The notes under the pieces: generated by a model | The model's input: only the letters and a program-made list of their open reading frames with translations | What the model was told of the DNA's origin: nothing | Databases searched by the model: none | In this document: one piece after another, positions 20,306 through 28,836 of the stretch | Position numbering within the stretch: the first letter of the stretch is position 1 | Layout of the letters: every line of letters begins with the position of its first letter | Program-made: the position numbers and the translations under genes | Source of the DNA: Bacteroidales bacterium | GTDB taxonomy: Bacteria; Bacteroidota; Bacteroidia; Bacteroidales; UBA932 | Reading direction: 5' to 3' | Assembly: GCA_011620605.1 (NCBI GenBank) | Contig: WOYW01000001.1 | Span: 1-64,000 of the forward strand | Length of the DNA: 64,000 nucleotides

Positions 20306-21692
20306 CTGTTTTTATTTTCTTGGTTATGTTTGGTAACTCCAGTCCGTACCCTTTAATATGGTCTTCCGCTTTGAGCCAGAGGCCCAGGAAAAAGGCCAGA
20401 ACCCCCAGCGAGGCAAAAATGAGCATGGGAACGGTATAATTGTATTCCATAGGATTGGTCACTCCCTGGTTGGTCCGGTCCAAAACAACGCCAATGAGTA
20501 AAGGCAGTGCCCACAATCCAATATTCTGGATCCAGAAAATGACCGAATAAGCAGACCCCAAATACCTGTCTTTCACCAGCTTGGGAACAGAAGGCCACAG
20601 GGCGGCAGGTACCAGTGAAAAACTTATACCTAATATAATAATAGCCGTATAGGCAACTCCTTTTGTGAAATAGGCTTCAGGAACAAGAGCAAAGGTAAGA
20701 TGGCACAGGCACATCAGTACTGCTCCAGTAATGAGCATGGTGGCCCCTTTTCCCTTGTTATCCAGGTATGCGCCCAGCAATGGAGTAAGGATCATAGCTC
20801 CTATGGGGAACCATGAAAATATATCACTGGCCTCGGTGGCAGAAGTCTGCAACCGGCACTCCAGCATATTGGCGGCGAATTTCTGGAAAGGAAAAATGGC
20901 CGAGTAATACAGCACACAAAGGCCGGAAACAATGAGAAAAGCTTTGTTGGTAAAGAGAATTCCCAAATCTTTTATTTTGAATTCTTCCTCAGGTTCTTCC
21001 CCGGATTCGCCCAACTGACGCTCCAATTTCCTGTCAAAGAAAAAATAAACTGAAAAAGCCAAAAGTCCTATTAAAAGCAGTATCAAACTGATCAGGACGG
21101 GTGCGCTTACATCTGACATGTTTTCAGCCACCCTCGGAGATATCCTGAAAATGAAAAAAACACCCAGTCTGGCAATAGCCATTTCCAATCCCATTGCCAG
21201 GGCCAACTCTTTGCCCTTGAACCATTTGACAATGCCTTTGGATACCGTAACCCCGGCCATTTCCACTCCACAGCCGAATATCATAAATCCAAGTGAAGCC
21301 AGTTTGGCCGAGGCGGGCAAAGACACCCACCAGGAGTTGAGCCATGTTTCCAGCCCGGATCCGGCGAAAGCATCAGTCAGGGCGTAATACTTGATCCCGG
21401 CTCCGACTATCATGACCAGTGCAGAGAGAATGGCCGTAAAACGAACGCCCATTTTGTCCAGAATGATCCCTGCAAATATCAGGAACAGGACAAAAACATT
21501 CAAGAAATATTCCGCTCCTGTGACTGTTCCGAAATTCTCGGAGGTCCAGCCTTTTGTAGTTTCCAACATACTTTTGAGGGGGGACAGAACATCTACGAAC
21601 ATGTAGGCAAAGAACATCATGGATGCCAGGAGGACAAGCATGCTCCATCTGACTACAGCTCTGTCCTTCAATAAAATAGAAACTTTATTCAT
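20298..21692 (-). CDS. MFS transporter (upstream copy of tandem pair)
   Basis: 464-residue MFS protein with about 12 membrane segments, clearly paralogous to the following gene: both share WSMLVLLASMMFFAYMF / WMVLLCLSLVMFASYFF style N-termini, a G-x-x-LDK-x-GVR loop after helix 2, a KWFKGKELALAMGLEMA / KWFRGKEMALAMGLQLA segment and LVPAALWPSVPK / LVPAAMWPSVPK. It is first in the two-gene operon. A perfect 15-bp palindrome (21706-21720) lies 14-28 bp before its start. Substrate unknown. Confidence 0.8.
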   Translation of the reverse strand: MNKVSILLKDRAVVRWSMLVLLASMMFFAYMFVDVLSPLKSMLETTKGWTSENFGTVTGAEYFLNVFVLFLIFAGIILDKMGVRFTAILSALVMIVGAGIKYYALTDAFAGSGLETWLNSWWVSLPASAKLASLGFMIFGCGVEMAGVTVSKGIVKWFKGKELALAMGLEMAIARLGVFFIFRISPRVAENMSDVSAPVLISLILLLIGLLAFSVYFFFDRKLERQLGESGEEPEEEFKIKDLGILFTNKAFLIVSGLCVLYYSAIFPFQKFAANMLECRLQTSATEASDIFSWFPIGAMILTPLLGAYLDNKGKGATMLITGAVLMCLCHLTFALVPEAYFTKGVAYTAIIILGISFSLVPAALWPSVPKLVKDRYLGSAYSVIFWIQNIGLWALPLLIGVVLDRTNQGVTNPMEYNYTVPMLIFASLGVLAFFLGLWLKAEDHIKGYGLELPNITKKIKTDD

Positions 21693-21705
21693 ATACAGGT
21701 TTTAG

Positions 21706-21720
21706 ATTGATTCAATCAAT
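21706..21720. repeat. 15-bp perfect palindrome upstream of the MFS operon
   Basis: ATTGATTCAATCAAT: two 7-bp arms around a central C. It sits 14 bp upstream of the MFS start codon and about 57 bp before the purA -7 element, a position suited to an operator. No regulator gene is adjacent. Confidence 0.5.
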
Positions 21721-21776
21721 TGTCCGAAAAAGAAAATCTAAGATAGAATAATAAGTCAAGTCTGCAAAATTTGTCG

Positions 21777-21784
21777 TACTTTTG
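21777..21784 (+). promoter_or_regulatory. Putative -7 promoter element of purA
   Basis: TACTTTTG (TAnnTTTG), 38 bp upstream of the purA start codon in the divergent intergenic region shared with the MFS operon. Confidence 0.55.
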
Positions 21785-21822
21785 TTTTATTATTCTCATT
21801 TTGCACAGAGATTATAATAATT

Positions 21823-23088
21823 ATGAACGTAGACGTAGTTCTCGGACTTCAGTGGGGTGACGAGGGAAAAGGCAAGATCGTAGATTATCTGGCACAAAAA
21901 TATCCCGTGATCGCCCGTTTCCAGGGAGGACCGAACGCAGGCCACTCACTCCATTTTGAAGATACATCCTTTGTCCTTCATTCTGTTCCATCGGGTATAT
22001 TCCGTAAAGATACGGTAAATGTGATCGGAAACGGAGTAGTCATTGACCCCGTAATTTTTGAAGAAGAATGCCGTGCCATAGAAGCCCTGGGTGTTCCGGT
22101 CAGGGAGCGCCTGATGATCTCCAAACGGGCACATCTGATCCTGCCTACACATCGGATCATTGATGCCGCCAGTGAACAGGCCAAGGGTTCCTCCCGGATA
22201 GGCTCTACACTTAAAGGAATATCCCCTGCCTATATGGATAAAACCGGACGTAACGGGATCCGGGTGGGAGATATCCTCGCTCCTGATTTTGAAGAACGTT
22301 TTCATGCCTTAAAGTCCAAGCACCTGGTTTTTTTGCAACAATTCGATTACAAATACCATCCGGACCAGGGACAGGACAAATGGATACAGGCCATTGATTA
22401 TCTGAGGGAGTTCAAGCTGATAGATGCCGAGTATTACATCAATGATTGTCTGCATAAGGACATGCCTGTTCTGGCCGAAGGAGCACAGGGGGCATTGCTG
22501 GATATTGATTTTGGCTCATATCCGTATGTCACATCTTCTTCTACGACTTGCGCCGGAGCATGTATAGGACTGGGATTCCCTCCTTCCAGGGTCGGGAAGG
22601 TATACGGAATATTCAAAGCCTATTGTACACGTGTGGGCAGCGGTCCGTTTCCCACCGAGCTCTTTGACCGGGAAAGCGATCTTCTCAGGGAACGCGGAAA
22701 AGAATTCGGAGCAACCACCGGAAGGCCCCGGCGTACCGGATGGCTGGACCTGGTAGCCCTGAAATACGCCGTGATCCTGAACGGGGTTACAGATCTTATC
22801 ATGATGAAATCAGATGTGCTGGATGGATTTGACACCATAAAAATTGCCACTGCATACAAGATAAATGACATTTTGACCGACCGTGTACCTTACGATATAC
22901 ATTTCCCGGTCGTTCCGGTATATAAAGAATTCAGAGGTTGGAAAAAAGATCTTACAAAGATCAGCTGTGAAAAAGATCTGCCCGCTGAATTTGCATCTTA
23001 CATCCGTTTCATTGAAAACGAGACCGGAGTTCCTGTAAGAATAATTTCCCTGGGTCCGGACCGTGAACAGACTATTATCAGGAAGTAA
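21823..23088 (+). CDS. purA: Adenylosuccinate synthase
   Basis: Converts IMP and aspartate to adenylosuccinate using GTP, the first committed step to AMP. The N-terminal GTP-binding loop GDEGKGK, the GGPNAGHS motif and the region TSSSTTCAGACIGLG are all present; 421 residues, complete. It is followed 10 bp later by dxs, so the two are probably cotranscribed. Confidence 0.96.
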   Translation: MNVDVVLGLQWGDEGKGKIVDYLAQKYPVIARFQGGPNAGHSLHFEDTSFVLHSVPSGIFRKDTVNVIGNGVVIDPVIFEEECRAIEALGVPVRERLMISKRAHLILPTHRIIDAASEQAKGSSRIGSTLKGISPAYMDKTGRNGIRVGDILAPDFEERFHALKSKHLVFLQQFDYKYHPDQGQDKWIQAIDYLREFKLIDAEYYINDCLHKDMPVLAEGAQGALLDIDFGSYPYVTSSSTTCAGACIGLGFPPSRVGKVYGIFKAYCTRVGSGPFPTELFDRESDLLRERGKEFGATTGRPRRTGWLDLVALKYAVILNGVTDLIMMKSDVLDGFDTIKIATAYKINDILTDRVPYDIHFPVVPVYKEFRGWKKDLTKISCEKDLPAEFASYIRFIENETGVPVRIISLGPDREQTIIRK

Positions 23089-23098
23089 AAAAAGCATT

Positions 23099-24985
23099 AT
23101 GGATAATTTGCTGGAAAGAATTGACAGCCCGGAAGATCTAAAAAAACTGGATATCCATCAATTGCCTCAATTTTGTGAAGAACTGAGGCATTTCATTACA
23201 GAGAGCTGTTCCCGCAATCCGGGTCATCTGGGTGCCAGTCTGGGTGCCGTAGAGCTGACCGTAGCGTTACATTACGTATACGATACTCCCAAAGACAAGA
23301 TCATTTGGGATGTAGGACACCAGGCCTATGCGCACAAAATCATAACCGGACGTCGGAAATCATTTTCCAAAAACCGGTGTTATAAAGGGTTGAGCGGATT
23401 CCCAAAAATGGAAGAAAGTCCTTATGATGCTTTCGGGACGGGTCACTCTTCCACATCCATATCAGCGGCACTTGGTTTTGCCACAGCCGCTAAATTAAAA
23501 AAGACCGGGGAAAAAACAGTTGCCGTTATCGGGGACGGCTCTATGACGGCGGGTTTGGCGTACGAGGGTCTTAACAATGCCGGCGGCATGTCAGCCGACA
23601 TGCTTATTGTTCTGAATGACAATAAAATGGCTATAGAGCCCAGTGTGGGAGGCCTTCACAATTCCCTGCTTAAACTGACCACGTCCAGGCGTTATAATAA
23701 ATTGAAGGTAAAAACCTGGAAAGCGCTCGGATCAGGAGCTTTGCGAGACACTGTACAGCGACTGGTACAGGCAGGTAAACGCCTTGCAGTTAGAAACAGC
23801 ACGTTGTTCCAGCCCCTTGGAATCCGTTATTTCGGTCCTGTGGACGGGCATGATGTCATACAGTTGGTCAACACTTTCAACAGATTGAAAAAATTGAAAG
23901 GCCCCAGGCTGCTTCACATTCTTACAATCAAGGGAAAAGGTTATGCCCCGGCCGAAATGAATCAGGCGACCTGGCATGCCCCGGGATTGTTCGATGCACA
24001 AACCGGGAACCGTATTTCAGACGAGGATCCCGAAATACCCAAAAAGATCCGTTTTCAGGATGTTTTCGGACATACGCTTTTGGAACTGGCACGGGTTAAC
24101 CCGGACATAGTCGGGATCACACCTGCAATGCCCGGTGGCTGCTCCCTGAACATCATGATGGAAGAAATGCCTGAACGGTGTTTTGACGTGGGAATAGCCG
24201 AACAACATGCAGTAACTTTTTCTGCCGGTCTGGCGGCAGCGGGTTACCTGCCGTATTGCAACATATATTCGTCGTTCATGCAGAGAGCTTACGATTCGGT
24301 CATCCATGACGTGGCAGTACAGAAATTAAAAGTGGTTTTTTGCCTGGACCGTGGAGGCCTTGTAGGTGAAGACGGGGCTACCCACCACGGTGTGTTTGAC
24401 TTGGCCTATTTCAATTGTATCCCGGAAATGTTCGTGGCAGCACCCATGGACGAAGTGGAATTGCGAAACATGTTATACTCGGCCCAGGATAAAAGGTACA
24501 AGACCATTACCATTCGCTACCCCAGGGGAACCGGGGCGGGAATGAAAGACTGGAGAAGGCCTTTTCAATTCCTGGAACCGGGAAAGGCACGTCTTTTGCA
24601 CGAGGGTAAAGACATTGCACTGCTGAGCCTGGGGGCTGCGGGGATCATGGGGACTCAGGCGGTTGCCCGTGCCGGAGAAGAAGGAATATCCGTGCAACAC
24701 TATGACATGCGTTTTCTCAAGCCTGTAGATCAGGAAGTATTGGATTATGTGGCACGAAATTTCAAAAAAGTGATCACAGTGGAAGACGGGTGTCTTATTG
24801 GTGGATTGAACAGCACTGTCTCCACATATATGGCAAATCATACCGGGGCTATAAGCAAAGTTACGGGACTCGGAGTACCTGACCGTTTTATTGAACAGGG
24901 AAAGACCAGGCAATTGTACCACGAATGCGGTTACGACACCGAGAGTATTACAAACGCCATCTTAAACCTTGCCCGAACATTTTAA
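23099..24985 (+). CDS. dxs: 1-deoxy-D-xylulose-5-phosphate synthase
   Basis: Thiamine-diphosphate enzyme condensing pyruvate and glyceraldehyde 3-phosphate, the entry step of the MEP isoprenoid pathway. The TPP motif GDGSMTAGLAYEGLNN, the substrate motifs GHLGASLGAVELTVALHYV and DVGHQAYAHKIITGR, and a central Glu-His region (GIAEQHAVTFSAGLA) are present. I place the start at 23099 (MDNLLERIDSPEDL, 628 residues), since an upstream in-frame start at 23063 lies inside purA and adds non-homologous residues. The undecaprenyl diphosphate synthase encoded near 48 kb uses the same pathway's products. Confidence 0.95.
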   Translation: MDNLLERIDSPEDLKKLDIHQLPQFCEELRHFITESCSRNPGHLGASLGAVELTVALHYVYDTPKDKIIWDVGHQAYAHKIITGRRKSFSKNRCYKGLSGFPKMEESPYDAFGTGHSSTSISAALGFATAAKLKKTGEKTVAVIGDGSMTAGLAYEGLNNAGGMSADMLIVLNDNKMAIEPSVGGLHNSLLKLTTSRRYNKLKVKTWKALGSGALRDTVQRLVQAGKRLAVRNSTLFQPLGIRYFGPVDGHDVIQLVNTFNRLKKLKGPRLLHILTIKGKGYAPAEMNQATWHAPGLFDAQTGNRISDEDPEIPKKIRFQDVFGHTLLELARVNPDIVGITPAMPGGCSLNIMMEEMPERCFDVGIAEQHAVTFSAGLAAAGYLPYCNIYSSFMQRAYDSVIHDVAVQKLKVVFCLDRGGLVGEDGATHHGVFDLAYFNCIPEMFVAAPMDEVELRNMLYSAQDKRYKTITIRYPRGTGAGMKDWRRPFQFLEPGKARLLHEGKDIALLSLGAAGIMGTQAVARAGEEGISVQHYDMRFLKPVDQEVLDYVARNFKKVITVEDGCLIGGLNSTVSTYMANHTGAISKVTGLGVPDRFIEQGKTRQLYHECGYDTESITNAILNLARTF

Positions 24986-25029
24986 TGCTTAGGAATCATT
25001 GCACTGACGCGAGTATTTTGGTGTTTTTT

Positions 25030-25060
25030 TTTGGTAGTTTGTAGAAATCGTTTATCTTTG
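25030..25060 (+). promoter_or_regulatory. Promoter of the tRNA-tuf cluster
   Basis: A complete Bacteroidetes-type promoter: TTTG at 25030-25033, a 19-bp spacer, and TATCTTTG at 25053-25060, 26 bp before tRNA-Thr. The most complete promoter match in the window together with that of pdxJ. Confidence 0.75.
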
Positions 25061-25086
25061 CGGCTCCAAAATGACGGGATATTTTT

Positions 25087-25160
25087 GCCGATGTAGCTCA
25101 GTTGGTCAGAGCAGCTGATTTGTAATCAGCAGGTCGTGGGTTCGAATCCCTCTATCGGCT
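25087..25160 (+). tRNA. tRNA-Thr (anticodon TGT)
   Basis: Full cloverleaf. The acceptor stem GCCGATG pairs with the 3' arm (last pair G-T), the anticodon stem GCTGA/TCAGC encloses loop TTTGTAA, and the T loop is TTCGAAT. Discriminator is T; CCA is not encoded. First of four clustered tRNAs before tuf. Confidence 0.97.
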
Positions 25161-25188
25161 CGGAGTTTTTTGACAGAATGGATTACAA

Positions 25189-25271
25189 GGGAGGGTACCA
25201 AAGTGGCCAACTGGGGCAGACTGTAAATCTGCTGACGCACGTCTTCGTAGGTTCGAATCCTGCCCCTCCCA
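25189..25271 (+). tRNA. tRNA-Tyr (anticodon GTA)
   Basis: Class II tRNA with a long variable arm. Acceptor stem GGGAGGG pairs with CCCTCCC-type 3' arm, and anticodon stem GCAGA/TCTGC encloses CTGTAAA. The discriminator A is followed by an encoded CCA (25272-25274). Confidence 0.97.
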
Positions 25272-25281
25272 CCACCAACAC

Positions 25282-25354
25282 GCGGAAGTAGCTCAGTTGG
25301 TAGAGCATCAGCCTTCCAAGCTGAGGGTCGCGAGTTCGAACCTCGTCTTCCGCT
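25282..25354 (+). tRNA. tRNA-Gly (anticodon TCC)
   Basis: Acceptor stem GCGGAAG/CTTCCGC, anticodon stem TCAGC/GCTGA around loop CTTCCAA. Discriminator T followed by CCA (25355-25357). Confidence 0.97.
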
Positions 25355-25370
25355 CCACATAGCACCAAAA

Positions 25371-25442
25371 GCCAGTGTAGCTCAGGGGTAGAGCGCTTCC
25401 TTGGTAAGGAAGAGGTCATGAGTTCAAATCTCATCACCGGCT
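25371..25442 (+). tRNA. tRNA-Thr (anticodon GGT)
   Basis: Anticodon stem CTTCC/GGAAG encloses loop TTGGTAA; the T arm is perfect. The acceptor stem GCCAGTG faces CACCGGC, leaving an A-C mismatch at pair 4-69 (25374 with 25438). All other pairs are intact, so it is probably functional. Confidence 0.93.
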
Positions 25443-25479
25443 CAAAACAACATTATTGAGTTATAAAAATTATTAAGTT

Positions 25480-26667
25480 ATGGCAAAAGAAACCTACAAA
25501 AGGGATAAACCCCACGTAAACATTGGAACTATTGGTCACGTTGACCATGGCAAAACCACTTTGACTGCCGCAATTACCCAAGTACTTGCAAAAAAAGGCC
25601 TGTCAGAGATCCGTTCATTTGACTCTATTGATAACGCTCCTGAAGAAAAAGAACGCGGTATCACCATTAATACTGCCCACGTTGAATATCAAACAGCAGC
25701 ACGCCACTATGCTCACGTGGACTGCCCGGGACACGCCGACTACGTTAAAAACATGGTTACGGGTGCAGCCCAGATGGACGGTGCCATCCTGGTAGTAGCC
25801 GCTACTGACGGACCTATGCCCCAGACCAACGAACACGTACTGCTTGCCCGCCAGGTAAACGTACCCAAGATCGTAGTTTTCCTGAACAAATGCGACATGG
25901 TAGACGACCCCGAAATGTTGGATCTGGTTGAACTGGAAGTACGCGATTTGCTGTCCAAATACAACTTTGACGGTGACAATGCACCCGTTATCCGCGGTTC
26001 TGCATTAGGCGCCCTGAACGGAGAAGCTGAATGGGAAGACAGAGTTATGGAGCTTATGGAAGCTGTAGATACTTACATCCCCATTCCCGTACGCGACAAT
26101 GAAAAACCTTTCATCATGCCCGTAGAGGATATCTTCTCCATTACCGGACGCGGAACCGTTGCTACCGGACGTATTGAAACAGGTATGATCAAAACCGGCG
26201 AACAAATTGAGATCGTTGGTCTTGGTGAGAAGCCCAAAACCAGTGTTGTAACAGGTGTTGAAATGTTCCGTAAGATCCTTGACAGAGGGGAAGCCGGTGA
26301 CAACGTAGGACTGTTGCTCCGTGGTATCGACAAGAAAGAAGTAAAACGCGGTCAGGTTATCTGTCGTCCGGGCACAATCACTCCTCACAAACATTTCTCG
26401 GCCCAGATCTACGTATTGAAGAAAGACGAAGGCGGACGCCACACCCCGTTCCACAACAAATACCGTCCCCAATTCTTCCTCCGTACACTAGACGTAACCG
26501 GAGAGATCAAACTTCCCGAAGGCGTGGATATGGTAATGCCGGGTGACAACGTTTCCATTGACGTAGAACTGATTTACCCCGTAGCTTTGAACGAAGGTCT
26601 CCGTTTTGCTATCCGTGAAGGAGGTCGTACTGTAGGTGCCGGTCAGATCACCAAAATTGGTGACTAA
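25480..26667 (+). CDS. tuf: Translation elongation factor Tu
   Basis: GTPase that delivers aminoacyl-tRNA to the ribosome. GTP-binding motifs [17 protein letters not shown] and NKCD are present, with the three EF-Tu domains complete in 395 residues. Placed after four tRNA genes and before tRNA-Trp-secE, as in other Bacteroidetes; probably transcribed from the promoter at 25030-25060. The only tuf gene in the window. Confidence 0.98.
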   Translation: MAKETYKRDKPHVNIGTIGHVDHGKTTLTAAITQVLAKKGLSEIRSFDSIDNAPEEKERGITINTAHVEYQTAARHYAHVDCPGHADYVKNMVTGAAQMDGAILVVAATDGPMPQTNEHVLLARQVNVPKIVVFLNKCDMVDDPEMLDLVELEVRDLLSKYNFDGDNAPVIRGSALGALNGEAEWEDRVMELMEAVDTYIPIPVRDNEKPFIMPVEDIFSITGRGTVATGRIETGMIKTGEQIEIVGLGEKPKTSVVTGVEMFRKILDRGEAGDNVGLLLRGIDKKEVKRGQVICRPGTITPHKHFSAQIYVLKKDEGGRHTPFHNKYRPQFFLRTLDVTGEIKLPEGVDMVMPGDNVSIDVELIYPVALNEGLRFAIREGGRTVGAGQITKIGD

Positions 26668-26703
26668 TTGTCCGGAAAACATAAATAAACACAGGTTTGG
26701 CCG

Positions 26704-26711
26704 TAATTTTG
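26704..26711 (+). promoter_or_regulatory. Possible -7 promoter element before tRNA-Trp/secE
   Basis: TAATTTTG matches TAnnTTTG, 22 bp before tRNA-Trp in the 66-bp tuf-tRNA gap. No TTG box at the expected distance, so it may be a weak internal promoter or chance. Confidence 0.35.
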
Positions 26712-26733
26712 TACGACCGGACTTGTGTATACT

Positions 26734-26804
26734 AGGGGCATAGTTCAAGGGTAGAATAGCGGTCTCCAAAACCGTTGATGGGCGTTCGAATCGCTCTGCC
26801 CCTG
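26734..26804 (+). tRNA. tRNA-Trp (anticodon CCA)
   Basis: Acceptor stem AGGGGCA/TGCCCCT, anticodon stem GCGGT/ACCGT around CTCCAAA, T loop TTCGAAT, discriminator G. Lies between tuf and secE, as expected in Bacteroidetes. Confidence 0.97.
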
Positions 26805-26807
26805 CAG

Positions 26808-26831
26808 ATACGGGATGTTACGGTTCCGTAT
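26808..26831 (+). other. Hairpin in the tRNA-Trp/secE spacer
   Basis: Six-base arms ATACGG (26808-26813) and CCGTAT (26826-26831). It lies 4 bases after the tRNA end and could guide 3' processing. Prediction by eye only. Confidence 0.4.
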
Positions 26832-26840
26832 TGTTAACCT

Positions 26841-26874
26841 CAACAACTGGAGAAGCTTCCATCTCCACGTGTTG
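26841..26874 (+). other. Two-segment hairpin upstream of secE
   Basis: Outer stem CAACA/TGTTG (26841-26845, 26870-26874), a two-base symmetrical internal loop, and inner stem TGGAGA/TCTCCA (26848-26853, 26862-26867). It ends 14 bp before the secE ATG and has no U-tract, so it is not a terminator; an mRNA 5'-end or control structure is possible. Confidence 0.45.
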
Positions 26875-26888
26875 CTAACAAACTAACA

Positions 26889-27083
26889 ATGAGCAAAATC
26901 GGAATGTATTTCAAAGACTCCTACAGTGAGCTTGTTCACAAAGTGAGCTGGCCTACATGGAGTCAACTGCAGAACAGCGCTATTATTGTAATGGTGGCTT
27001 CGGTCATCATTGCCATAGTCATTTTTGCAATGGATTTTACATTTAGGAATCTGATGGAGTTTCTCTACAAGGCATTGTATTAA
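26889..27083 (+). CDS. secE: Preprotein translocase subunit SecE
   Basis: Small essential clamp of the SecYEG channel. 64 residues: a cytoplasmic amphipathic part with the conserved ELVHKVSWPTWSQLQNSA motif and a single membrane helix (about 31-52). The single-helix short form is the norm outside enterobacteria. Followed 12 bp later by nusG. Confidence 0.95.
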   Translation: MSKIGMYFKDSYSELVHKVSWPTWSQLQNSAIIVMVASVIIAIVIFAMDFTFRNLMEFLYKALY

Positions 27084-27095
27084 TACTAAAGAGAA

Positions 27096-27644
27096 ATGAC
27101 AGAAGTTACCAAAAAATGGTACGTTATAAGAGCGGCCGGAGGTAAAGAAAAAAAAGCCAGGGAATACATTGAGAACGAGGTGAAACGACTTCATCTTGAA
27201 GACTATGTATCACAGGTGTTGATCCCTACCGAGAAAATTTACCAGGTAAAAAACGGTAAAAAGATCAGTAAGGAAAGGATCTTTTATCCCGGATACATTT
27301 TGATTGAAGTCGCGCTTACCGCTGAAATTCAGCACCTTATCACCAACATTCCACATGTCTCGGGTTTCCTGGGAACTGTCAAGGGAGGGGAACCCGTTCC
27401 AGTCCGTATGTCAGAGATCAACAGGATTCTGGGCCGTGTAGATGAACAGGCTGAAAGGGAAGAGGAGAACATCACACCTTATCTGGTAGGAGAAGCCGTC
27501 AAGGTTATTGACGGACCGTTTAACGGATTCAACGGTACAGTTGAGGAGATTCTGGAAGATAAGAAAAAACTAAAAGTGATGGTAAAGATCTTCGGCAGAA
27601 AGACGTTGCTGGAGCTCGGCTTTGTTCAGGTAGAAAAAGAATAA
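27096..27644 (+). CDS. nusG: Transcription termination/antitermination protein NusG
   Basis: Binds RNA polymerase and couples transcription with translation or Rho. An N-terminal NGN domain (begins KKWYVIRAAGGKEKKAREYI, with FYPGYILIEV) and a C-terminal KOW domain (VKVIDGPFNGFNGTVEEI) make 182 residues. Operon position secE-nusG-rplK is conserved. Confidence 0.97.
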   Translation: MTEVTKKWYVIRAAGGKEKKAREYIENEVKRLHLEDYVSQVLIPTEKIYQVKNGKKISKERIFYPGYILIEVALTAEIQHLITNIPHVSGFLGTVKGGEPVPVRMSEINRILGRVDEQAEREEENITPYLVGEAVKVIDGPFNGFNGTVEEILEDKKKLKVMVKIFGRKTLLELGFVQVEKE

Positions 27645-27659
27645 ATATAAAAAATCATT

Positions 27660-28106
27660 ATGGCTAAAGAAATTGCCGGATTAATCAAATTACAGATTAA
27701 AGGCGGTGCTGCCAACCCTTCGCCCCCGGTAGGACCGGCACTGGGCTCCAAAGGTGTAAACATTATGGAGTTCTGCAAAAAATTCAACGCGCAGACTCAG
27801 GACCGGGCAGGTAAAGTCCTTCCCGTCATCATTACTGTTTACAGCGATAAGTCGTTTTCGTTTATCGTTAAACAGCCGCCTATTGCTGTTCAATTGAAAG
27901 AAGCCGCAAAAGTTACAAGTGGTTCACCCGAACCAAACCGTAAAAAAGTGGCTTCTGTTACCTGGGATCAGGTCCGTGCCATTGCCGAAGACAAGATGCA
28001 GGATATGAATGCCTTCACGTTGAAATCTGCCATGAGCATGGTGGCCGGTACTGCACGCAGTATGGGTATCACCGTAAGCGGGAAGTTCCCGGAAGATGTT
28101 AACTAA
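27660..28106 (+). CDS. rplK: 50S ribosomal protein L11
   Basis: Part of the GTPase-associated centre of the large subunit. It begins [20 protein letters not shown] and includes the [19 protein letters not shown] motif; the RNA-binding C-terminal domain is complete (148 residues). First ribosomal gene of the rplKAJL run, 15 bp after nusG. Confidence 0.98.
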   Translation: MAKEIAGLIKLQIKGGAANPSPPVGPALGSKGVNIMEFCKKFNAQTQDRAGKVLPVIITVYSDKSFSFIVKQPPIAVQLKEAAKVTSGSPEPNRKKVASVTWDQVRAIAEDKMQDMNAFTLKSAMSMVAGTARSMGITVSGKFPEDVN

Positions 28107-28120
28107 ACTTCTATGTAGAA

Positions 28121-28822
28121 ATGAGTAAACTGACGAAAAACCAAAAAGTAGTATACGCCAGGGTTGACTCTGACAAACAATACAAATTGTCCGAAGCATG
28201 TGAACTTATCAGTCAGACAAGTTTCACGAAATTTGATGCTTCAGTGGACATTGCTATGCGTTTGGGCGTTGATCCCCGAAAGGCAAACCAAATGGTTCGC
28301 GGCGTTGTGACTCTTCCGCATGGAACAGGAAAGCAGGTACGTGTCCTGGTTCTCTGTACTCCCGATAAGGAGGAAGAAGCCAAAAATGCAGGTGCCGATC
28401 ACATTGGACTGGATGAATATATTGACAAAATAAAAGGAGGCTGGACAGACGTTGACGTTATTATTTGTACTCCTTCGGTCATGGGTAAAATTGGCCCTAT
28501 TGGCCGTATTTTGGGTCCCCGCGGACTTATGCCCAATCCCAAAACAGGGACTGTGACCATGGAGATAGGAAAAGCCGTTACCGAAGTTAAAGCCGGTAAG
28601 ATCGATTTTAAAGTCGATAAAACCGGGATCATCCATGCATCCATAGGTAAAGTTTCTTTTGATCCAAAAAAACTTCAGGAAAACGCGCAGGAGTTTATAG
28701 GAACTGTTACGAAACTCAAACCGCAGGCTCTTAAGGGAACTTATGTGAAAAGTATCTACCTGTCAACTACCATGGGGCCCGGAATGTCAATTGAGATCAA
28801 ATCGGGTACAGCTGCGGAATAA
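28121..28822 (+). CDS. rplA: 50S ribosomal protein L1
   Basis: Forms the L1 stalk at the E site and in many bacteria represses its own operon. 233 residues with the conserved [20 protein letters not shown] signature. It starts 14 bp after rplK and ends 14 bp before rplJ. Confidence 0.98.
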   Translation: MSKLTKNQKVVYARVDSDKQYKLSEACELISQTSFTKFDASVDIAMRLGVDPRKANQMVRGVVTLPHGTGKQVRVLVLCTPDKEEEAKNAGADHIGLDEYIDKIKGGWTDVDVIICTPSVMGKIGPIGRILGPRGLMPNPKTGTVTMEIGKAVTEVKAGKIDFKVDKTGIIHASIGKVSFDPKKLQENAQEFIGTVTKLKPQALKGTYVKSIYLSTTMGPGMSIEIKSGTAAE

Positions 28823-28836
28823 GAACATTGTGTATT

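Noticed and set aside
25021-25032. T-rich run before the tRNA cluster as a terminator for dxs
   Set aside because: No stable stem precedes the T run; the last bases instead form the TTTG box of the tRNA promoter.
25106-25437. Open frames on the minus strand across the four tRNA genes
   Set aside because: They consist of reverse-complemented tRNA sequence; such frames are a well-known source of false hypothetical proteins.
26668-26733. GTCCGG...CCGGAC inverted repeat between tuf and tRNA-Trp as a terminator
   Set aside because: The arms are 41 bases apart, inner pairing is weak and no T-tract follows.
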